10,299 bases of DNA from Monoraphidium neglectum (Eukaryota > Chlorophyta > Chlorophyceae > Sphaeropleales > Selenastraceae): the NCBI RefSeq assembly GCF_000611645.1, contig NW_014011763.1:1755-12053 (forward strand), in the 5' to 3' direction. A program made the translations under genes and the position numbers. Under the pieces are notes generated by a model. That model was not told the origin of the DNA, did not search any database, and saw only the letters and a list, made by a program, of their open reading frames with translations. Below, piece after piece: positions 1-9,058 of this stretch (position 1 is its first letter; every line of letters begins with the position of its first letter).

Positions 1-142
1 ACAAATCGGCTTTTTGCCCAGGGCTGCTCTGCCGCCGCGCCAGCCAGATCCAACATCATTCAAGTATTGTATGATAAGGGCCTGCCGTGAAGGCTCGGCG
101 GCCCGCTCCATATGCGACGTCCTCCGTTGGTCCGCGCTGCAG
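1..142 (+). other. 3' part of an intron upstream of the first visible exon
   Basis: No 14-residue unit is present here in any frame. It ends in gctgcag directly before TTTGAC, the acceptor form seen before the other F-starting exons. The gene therefore continues to the left. Confidence 0.7.
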
Positions 143-226
143 TTTGACAAGGCGGCTGTGGATGCGGCGGAGGTCAAGGCTGACTACGACAAGCTCGTCC
201 TTGATAACTACGAGCAGAAGGCTCAG
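143..226 (+). CDS. Repeat exon 1 (B-like hybrid)
   Basis: 84 nt, phase 0-0. Starts FDKAAVDAAEVKAD and ends YDKLVLDNYEQKAQ, so it has a B-type start and an A-like end (DNYEQ). It departs most from consensus among the first exons (V for F at residue 11, D for G at 14). Donor CAG|GTGAAA. Confidence 0.88.
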
Positions 227-3200
227 GTGAAACTCCTTTCCCGTTTATTCAATAGTGTCAGGCCTGAACCCGCGTGTCTGAGGTCGCACCGGATTGTGCA
301 CGTCCATGTGATCAGCCTAGTGCGCTGCCGCGCCGGACGCGCTGGATTTCGCCGCCGCAGCACGTCTCCGGCGTCCCTGGCGCACAGCGTCAGCGTTTGA
401 CCGAGCAGCGCATCCTGTTGCCCCCCGCATGCGACCCGCAGCTGGACAAGGCCACCGCTGACGCGGCCGAGTTCAAGGCCGGCTACGACAAGGCGGTGTA
501 CGACAACTTCGAGCAGAAGGCACAGGTGTGTGTGTGTTGTTGTGTGTGTTGTGTGTGTTTGTGTGTGTTTGTGTGTGTTTGTGTGTGTGTGTGTGTGTGT
601 GCGTGCGTGCGTGCGCGTCGGCACCTGGCGATGCGCCTCTGCCACATTCGCTCGGTTCTGCCTTCTCATACGCGGCGCATTGGTTTGGGCGCCCCGTGAA
701 CTTTACCACCGCCACCACCCACTCCCACTTGCCTTCCTGCTTTCCCGTCTGGGGTCCCGCACGCCTCCAGACTCCTGGCTGGCCAGGCTTCCACACAGCC
801 TGCCCGCTTTGTCTGCTACCAGCTTGCCGTGGTGACGGGCTTCGTCCTTCTGCCCGTTGCACTTCCTCGGCCGCAACCCCCACCTGCCGTCCCCCGACTG
901 CAGTTTGACAAGGCCGCCGCCGACGCGCTGGACCTCAAGGCCGGCTATGACAAGATGGTGGTGGATGCGGTCGAGCACAGGGCGCAGGTTGGTGCACCGG
1001 TTCCCTCGTGACTCGTTATCGACTTGCAAGTTGTGCGGCTGCTCGATGCTTGCCCTCTGTGTGTGCACACGCCCCTGCTTTCCTGCTGTTGTTGCTGACT
1101 AAACACCCATAAACGGCTCTGTGATTGAAACCTGTACAGCTGGCGAAGGCTACCGCCGACGCGGCTGAGTCCAAGGCCGGCTTCGACAAAGCAGTCTACG
1201 ACAATTTCGAGCAGAAGGCGCAGGTGGGGGCACCGGGCAGCACGAATGCCTCATTAAGCTGATCATGCGGGGTTGACCATGTCATGGGCATGTTTTGGCT
1301 GATAGTCAATCCTCGACTCCTCCTGCTTTGACTGCCTTTGCACTTTGCAGCTGGACAAGGCCACCGCCGACGCAGCCGAGTACAAGGCCGGCTACGACAA
1401 GGCAGTCTACGACAACTTTGAGCAGAAGGCGCAGGTGTGGGCTGCCAGAAGGGGCGCAGCGCGTCAAGTCGAGGTCCGGCTGAATCCTGCTTGCGTGCTG
1501 CTCACTCGGCCAGTCGTCTCACCGCGGCTGGTCCCCCCCTGCCGTCCCACCCCTGCAGTTTGACAAAGCCACCGCGGATGCGGCAGAGTTCAAGGCCGGC
1601 TATGACAAGATGGTTGTGGACGCAGTCGAGCAGAAGGCGCAGGTAAGACCAGCAGCTCGGCAGACCTGCAGCTCGGTGCAGATGTAACTGCAACCAAATC
1701 ATGGCTGCATGTTCTGTCATGCCCGCGCGTTGCTCGGTTGCGACCGCTGCTGACCTCAGATTCCATCCCTGCTGCGCCTTTCACAGCTGGACAAGGCGAC
1801 CGCTGACGCCGCTGAGTTCAAGGCCGGCTTCGACAAGGCAGTCTACGACAACTTTGAGCAGAAGGCGCAGGTGGGGGCTGCGGCATTGGGCGGCGCTTTT
1901 CACTGTCGCGGGGCCGTTGCGCGGCTTGTCATGCCTTGCCCCCTCTTTTCAAAGGTGCGGTGATCCATCCTGCCTAGGGTTTAGGGCTTAGGGCTGAGGG
2001 TTCAACCCTTCACCCTGAACCCTGCACGCTGGACTCACAGTTTGACAAGGCCGCCGCGGACGCGACCGAGCTCAAGGCGGACTATGATAAGCTTGTGGTG
2101 GACGCGGTGGAGCAAAAGGCACAGGTGGGGTCCTTGATATTGCGGGACAGCCGCCTCGCCGGCCGGGCAGCACTTGTTGCATCAGCAACGGCAGCTTTTG
2201 CTGCTCAAAATCCGTCCTGGTCTTGTCTCCTCCCTTAATCGTGGCCGCTGCGCATGCGCCGCCCGCTGCTTGCAACGCAGCTGGAGAAGGCCACCGCTGA
2301 TGCGGCGGAGTTCAAGGCCGGCTTCGACAAGGCTGTCCACGACGGCTTCGAGCAGAAGGCGCAGGTGCGTAACATTGCGTGCTGCCGGCCTGCCGGGTGT
2401 CCGTCGCTCGCCATGCGTTTATCCACACATTTGTCGCGCCATCAACAAGCTGCGGCAATGTTTGCCTCCGCAACTTCAGCTCGACAAGGCCACTGCTGAC
2501 GCGGCCGAGTTCAAGGCCGGCTTTGACAAGGCTGTCCATGACAACTTTGAGCAGAAGGCACAGGTGGGGGCCGCGGCCAACGAGACGCGCCGGTTTTGCA
2601 AGGCGCATGGCCTGTGGAAATTCACTTTTTGTAGCATGCGTGCATGTGGCAGTGCTACTTTTTGACGCTGGTGGCTGGCGCTCTCCTTGTGTCCCACCCC
2701 TGCAGTTTGACAAGGCCACCGCTGACGCGGCGGAGTTCAAGGCCGGCTATGACAAGATGGTGGTGGATGCAGTGGAGCACAGGGCGCAGGTGGGACCTCG
2801 GGCTTCGAGGACGCTGCGAAGGTTGATTAGCAGCATGGGCGGCAAGTGCAGCTGTGCACTTCTACAATTCTCCTCGGTTGCGGCACCGGCATGCGCTGAA
2901 CATCCCCTTCACCTCTCTCAATGCAGCTGGACAAGGCCACCGCCGATGCGGCGGAGTACAAGGCCGGGTTCGACAAAGCAGTCTACGACAACTTTGAGCA
3001 GAAGGCGCAGGTGGGGGCTGCTTTTTTGACGCGCCCTGCACAGAGGGCGAGCCCAGCGGTCTGCGCTTGCCTGGCTCCTCCTTAGCCAGTTGTCGTATAA
3101 CGGCATTCGCCCCTCTGCCACCCCTGCAGTTTGACAAGGCCACTGCGGATGCAGCAGAGTTCAAGGCCGGCTTTGACAAGCTGGTGGTGGACGCGGTCGA

Positions 3201-6200
3201 GCAGAAAGCGCAGGTGAGACTCAATGTTGAAGGTTGGCGCTGCAGGATTAGCACCAGTCTAAAGCAGCCCGATACAGCTGCAGCAGCAATCAAAAATGGT
3301 TGCCTGTCCCATCACCCCCGTGCTCTTCTCAATCAGCTGCCAGAATCCAAATGAAGAGGAATCTCCACAAGCAAATCTAGAAATCTGCTGACAGACCCTA
3401 GGTGATGCTGACAGCGGATCCCGTCCCTGCTGCACCTTTCACAGCTGGACAAGGCCACTGCTGACGCGGCCGAGTTCAAGGCCGGCTTTGACAAGGCAGT
3501 CTACGACAACTTCGAGCAGAAGGCGCAGGTGTGCTTTGGGCTGTGTGCTTGCACCCCTGCGAGACAACACATTATCATACGGCCTGCTTGCTTGCCCGTT
3601 GGTCAACCCAATCAAGGACGATGAGCAGGCCGACGCCCCCTCGCCTGCCGCCCCGCCCCTGCAGTTTGACAAGGCCACCGCAGACGCAACCGAGCTCAAG
3701 GCCGGCTACGACAAGATGGTGGTGGATGCAGTGGAGCACAGGGCGCAGGTTGGTGTCGCCCGCCAACATGGCATGTGAACCTTCTGTTTGTGTGCAGCCC
3801 ACCCTTCCCCTGCACTTTTGGAACCCACCTGCATGGCTTCGACTTGCTCACGACGCCTACCTGCATTGCACGGCCACTCGCAGCTGGACAAGGCCACAGC
3901 TGACGCGGCCGAGTTCAAGGCCGGCTTTGACAAAGCCGTCTACGACAACTTCGAGCAGAAGGCGCAGGTGGGGTGTCTTAGGGATACCGTATTGCGGTTT
4001 GCAGGATCCGTCGTGAAGCGCGAACCACGTTTGTGCATGCGGCGGGCCTGCACACTGTATGCAAACTCAACCCTTGAGACCTGACAGGCCATGCATCTCA
4101 CGGCACAACGCAGCTCGACAAGGCCACCGCTGACGCGGCAGAGTTCAAGGCCGGCTTCGACAAGGCAATGTACGACGGATTCGAGCAGAAGGCGCAGGTG
4201 CGTGGTTGCGGCAGAGATCGTCCCTGTGGTCGCGGGCTGAGGATGAGGAGGAAGAGGAGCAGGCAGCGGTGCAAACCCGCCAGCAACCGCGTGCGTTCGT
4301 GTGCACGACTGCCGTGAACTGACCTGCTATCTTGATGCGCGCGCAGCTGGACAAGGCCACCGCTGACGCGGCCGAGTTCAAGGCCGGCTTTGCCAAGGCG
4401 CTGTACGACAACTTCGAGCAGAAGGCGCAGGTGGGGTCAAGGCGCAGTGCGGTGCAAACTGCTGTGCATGTGCTCTGGCATGCCCCTCGCAGTTGAATGT
4501 GATGCGCCCCCGATGCTGCAGGCGCAGGTCGCGCTTTACACACGCACGGCGGCTGAATTGTTTCTCCCTCTGCCTCCCACCTCGTTCTGCAGCTGGACAA
4601 GGCAACCGCCGATGCAGCGGAGTTCAAGGCCGGCTTCGACAAGGCTGTGTATGACAGCTACGAGCAGAAGTCGCAGGTACAAGACAAGGAGTGCATGGGG
4701 TTTGGCGGCGGGTTGCTGGGACGTGATCTTGCCATGCTTGTTTTGTATTGGATTGGCCGGGTAGCAGCTGCACCCACGCTCACGCAGGTACACGTACCCT
4801 GCCATGCATGGGGCTTGCTGCTTGTCCATGTTGTGTGGCACGTGGGTTGTAGTGCTCACCTGCCCCTTTCGCAACCGGGCCCCCTCACCGCCGGGCCGCT
4901 CATGCCTCATCTAATCTTGCGCAGCTGGACAAGGCCACCGCTGATGCTGCCGAGTTCAAGGCCGGCTTTGACAAGGCGGTCTACGACAACTTTGAGCAGA
5001 AGTCGCAGGTGCGGCATGGCATTGCATCAGCCACACAAATTTTGCTGTTCTTTAGCTTGCAGCAGCTATTGACCAGTGTTTGACTTGACGGTATTCGCAG
5101 GAGCTGTTGACCAGTGTTTGCATTGACAGTCATTCACAGCAGCTGTTGACCAGTGTTTGACTTGTGCTGGTCATTCGCTGCTCGTGGACCTGTTCTCAGA
5201 ACTCCTCGTTCTCCCTTCAATCTTTATTGCCGTTTTGCCTCGCAGCTGGACAAGGCCACAGCGGACGCCGCGGAGTTCAAGGCCGGCTTTGACAAGGCCG
5301 TCTGCGACAACTTTGAGCAGAAGGCGCAGGTGGGATCCTGTGCCTTGTACTGTGTATTGCGGCCTGTGCTGTGCGGGACTGCCCCGAGCCATCTTTGGCT
5401 GAAGCACATTCACCGCCTGCTGGATGCTCCTCCTCTCCACACACGCTCACACGGGATCACGCGTGCCGCCTCGCTCGCGCCGCAGCTGGACAAGGCCACC
5501 GCCGATGCCGCCGAGTTCAAGGCCGGCTTTGACAAGATGACGGCGGACGCGGCAGAGTTCAAGGCCGGTTTTGATAAGCTGGTGGAGGACAATTACGAAC
5601 AGAAGAACCAGGTGGGTGGGGGTTGACTGGCGCGGACACGAGGCCGTGGCCCTGTGCTGTGCGCGCTGTGCGTGTTGTGTGGTGCACGGGCTGCGGTGCA
5701 GGCTGCGGGGTGCGCGGGGTGCGAAGCAGGTCGCGTCATGAGTGGCTGCATGCGTTGTTTGGGAGCTGCGCATGCGATATGGGTGGCACTGTCCTGTGAG
5801 CCGCAGGGCTGTGTGATGTGGGCGTGCACGTGCGTGGCCGTGGGCATGCACTTTGCTGTGGCAAATTTGGCGTGTAGATGTGTTGGTGACCGGGTGGTTA
5901 GAGCGTGTCCCGACGCAGCCTCATGCGCGCTGCTTGCGTGGTGCTGCATCCCATTCATTCGTCCCATTCCAGCCCTGACGTGCAACTTGCGACGCGCGCG
6001 CCGCTTGGCCAAAATCCCCTGCAGCTGGACAAGGCCACTGCTGACGCGGCCGAGTTCAAGGCCGGCTTTGACAAGATGGTGGTTGACTCCGTCGAACAGA
6101 AGGCGCAGGTGAGGGGAAGTTTTGTTTAAAATTTGATGGTGCTGCATCAACACGACAAAGAGCTTTCAGGCCGGTACAGCCTCTGCAATTGGGGGGATGC

Positions 6201-9025
6201 CCGGCCCTGGTCAGCGGCGCACCCCTCCTCGCCCCTCTTGCCCGTCCGCCGTCGCCGCCGCAAACCCGCGCGCCTCCCGCCCCCCCGCGCCCGCGCGGCC
6301 GCCACCGCCGCCGCAGCTGGACAAGGCCACCGCGGACGCGGCGGAGTTCAAGGCCGGCTTTGACAAGATGACGGCCGACGCGGCAGAGTTCAAGGCCGGG
6401 TTCGACAAGGCCACGGCGGACGCGGTCGAGCAGCAGGCGCAGGTGCGGCGCCCTCTCGGCCTCGCCTGTCCCCCGGCGGCTGAGCCAGCACCCGCGCCTC
6501 AGCATTGCCCGGCGCCTCGCAGCACCCGCGGCGCGGACGAGCAAGCGATCGGAGCCGCCTGGTCCCATGTAAGCTCAGCGCTTCCGCCTCCGCCGCGCAC
6601 GCGCACACAAACGCTCCCGGCGCCCTCCGCCCCCGCAGCTGGAGAAGCTCACGGTGGACGCGGCCGAGTTCAAGGCCGGCTTTGATAAGGCCCTTGCCGA
6701 CAACGCGGATCAGAAGGCTGAGTTCGACGAGAGGGAGGAGGTGGGCTCCTGCGCCCCCCCCCCCCAGCGCCGCTCGGCGGAACCCTTTTGCGAAGCCCCT
6801 GTGATTGCGGCGCCGTCGCGCGCTCTGACGACACGCCCCCTCTGGAACCCGCCCCGTTGCAGTCCCTGGGGCGCACCGCCTCCGCGCGGCCGCCAGCCCT
6901 CACATCCTGAACTCCAAACCCTGAACCCCAAATTTTGGACCCCTTGCACCCCACGCCCTCAGGAGCTCCAGCGACAGCATGAGGAGGCCGCGGAGGCGGC
7001 TGAGCGCCACAAGGCCGCGGCCGACAAGGCGGCCATGGACATGACGCGCATGGCAGAGGACATGAGCAGCGCGCACGAGGCGCTGCTGCGGGAGCGCGAG
7101 GCGCTCACCAGCCTGCAGGCGCGTGCGGCTGGGGCCTCGGGGCTGCGGGCGGCGGGGTTTGTTGCGTTCCGCCGCGCTGACGGCCGCCTCGCTGGGTTTG
7201 TCTGCGGCTTGTTTGGGTGGCGCGTCGTGTCCCTCACGCGCCCATCTGTCGCCATCCCGGATTCGAACGCGCAGGACCAGCACGAGCAGCTGCTGCGCGC
7301 GCAGGAGGTGCTGCAGGCGGAGCTGTCCATGGCGCTGGGCAGCTACCAGCCCAAGGCCACCATCGACTCGGGTGCGCGGCCTGCCCCCCTTCACCTCTCG
7401 CGCCCCCTCCGCCCCCAAGCTGTGCGGAACCCACGATTGGCGCAGCCGCGGCCCACACGCGCGCCGGCCTCGACCCTGAGCGGCCCTTTGCGGGCGCAAC
7501 CGCACCCAATCATCAGGCCCCCTCCCCCCGGGAGGTTCGACAACGCACACGGGAAACGCCAGTTTGCGACGCCCCTCGCAACCCCCAATTGTTTGGCCCC
7601 CGGCCGCCCCTGAACCCCCCGGCTCTGTCACCGCGCCGCGAAACACGTACCCCCTGCCGCTGCCGCCGCCGCCGCCGCCGCAGGCACACCTGCGGACAAG
7701 CTGCTGGCGATGATGACGGAGCTGCTGGACGGGTCCCTGCCCAACCTCCAGGACATCCTGCTGATCCAGTCCACGATCCTGGAGGTGCGCGGCGCGGCGC
7801 GCCGCGCCCGGGGCGCCCACGGCCGGGGCCGCCTCCCCCGTCGGCCGAGGTGCCGCCTTTCTCGCGCGCCGGCGGTGGCAGCGGCAGCCCGGACGCCTTG
7901 AGACGCATGGAATGCGACACCCTTACAATGTCTGGCGCGCGTTTGACCGCCGTTTGACCGCCGTTTGACCGCCGCAGGCGCGCGACATCTACCAGCCGTT
8001 CCGGCTGGGCAAGCAGCTGATGGAGGCGTCCGCGCTTGGCAACGATGTCGGGCTGAACCTCATACACCTGCTGGGGGACGCGGACTCCATCCTGCGGGAC
8101 AGGAACGCCGCGCAGGTGGGCGCCCATGGGATGGGCTGTGTGGGGGTGGATGGGCCTTGGGTTTGCTCGAAGATGCCAAGTGATTGAGGGGTGAAGCTTA
8201 TGCAGGAGAGGGAGCAAGTTGCGGCGGCCGAGGGCGATGCCGTGTATTGTCATTGTTAGGGGCGCGGAAAACCCCATCGCGCAATTGGCTGCCCCGGCTG
8301 CAGTGTGCGCGGTCCCTGTCCTGGAGGCGGCCGCGGGCCCCGGCCAGAGCAGCCCCAGCAGCCCCGACCGTCACCCTTCCCCCCCTCAATCCGACGCCGC
8401 GCCCCCTGCGCCCGCGGCCCCGCCGGCGCCCCCGCTCCGCAGGGCGAGGACGGCGACGGCGTGTCGCTGAGCCTGCGGGAGCTCTGCGAGCGGCGGGACA
8501 AGCGCTCGCGGTGAGAGCGGCGCCTTGGACCGCCTGCCTGCCCGGACGCCGCGCAGGGCTTCGATTCAAACTTCATGGTTTTGAATGGCGTCAAAGCACG
8601 TCTAATGAACTTGTTCATGATGATGCACTTTTTTGTTTGGATCGGAGTGCGCAGACGGTCCGCGCGGCCGGCCTGCTTGCAGATGCCTGCTTTGGCGTGA
8701 GCCGCGCGTCTTCTTGCAGCGCCGTCTCACGAGGCACCCCGACGCACCTCCCGCCCCCCGCGCTGCGCGTCCCGCAGCAACGGCAGCACGAGCGGCAGCG
8801 TCAGCGGCGACGACGCGGCGCTGGCGGCGGCGGCGGCGGCGGCGGAGGCGGCGGAGTTTGGCAGCCTGTCGACCGCGCTGGCGGCGATCATATCCGCGCC
8901 CACGGCCCGCAGCATCGGGCGGCCGCTCAGCGGCCACGACCTGGCGGCGGATGCGGCGTCCGCAGGTGTGTGCGTGTGCGCGCGTTGTGCGCGTTTCATT
9001 GCGTGCGGAGGTGCTGACAGTGTGT

Positions 9026-9058
<33 letters not shown>

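Larger units (their letters stand above)
143..6740 (+). repeat. Tandem array of 25 symmetric exons built from a 42-nt (14-aa) unit
   Basis: Exon starts recur every 195-540 nt. Lengths are 84 nt (22 exons), 126 nt (exons 22 and 24) and 102 nt (exon 25); all are flanked by AG and GT and are phase 0 on both sides. Half-repeat consensus is [L/F]DKATADAAEFKAG followed by [F/Y]DK(AVYDNFEQKAQ or MVVDAVEHRAQ). Positions 1, 2, 3, 7, 10 and 12 of each 14-residue unit are hydrophobic, D, K, D, E and K with few exceptions. A 14-residue period equals two heptads, which fits a left-handed coiled coil, although the core (L/F, A/M, A, F/Q) is unusual. An A-type exon carries 6 acidic and 4 basic residues. Codon-level variation among identical protein copies is synonymous. 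The array may extend left of the window. Confidence 0.93.

Noticed and set aside
14..400. ATG at 14 as the gene's start codon
   Set aside because: The reading from it shows no repeat-like or signal-like sequence before 143 and passes an acceptor-like gctgcag; later exons all start right after an acceptor, so 1-142 is better read as intron.
223..6414. Many minus-strand open frames across the array, such as those with SKPALNSAASAVALSS or LRLLLKVVVD
   Set aside because: They are antisense readings of the repeat exons, running from exon into intron. The repeat's GC-rich codons lack stops on the opposite strand, and nothing else supports them.
143..6740. LEA-protein (group 3) or methyl-accepting chemotaxis protein similarity
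   Set aside because: LEA group 3 repeats have an 11-residue period, here it is 14. Chemotaxis receptors share heptad helices, but no signature hairpin or HAMP motif is visible.
143..6740. CRISPR array or prokaryotic tandem repeat
   Set aside because: The units are coding, 84 nt, bounded by splice signals with long variable spacers, and they vary by synonymous changes.
6900..8277. Long minus-strand open frames over 6900-7820 and 7513-8277
   Set aside because: Composition-driven: C-rich introns and GC-rich exons read antisense give Arg/Gly/Pro-rich text with no domain, while the plus strand has phase-consistent exons.
8720..8965. Alternative exon 31 start after the good-looking acceptor cttcttgcag
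   Set aside because: It adds 58 nt, turns the exon into an Arg-rich frame and leaves a phase that does not fit exon 32.
8184..9017. Plus-strand open frame of 277 codons over exons 30-31
   Set aside because: It is a Pro/Arg/Gly-rich frame through introns 29 and 30 and is out of frame with the phase-consistent exon 31 and the PDE segment.
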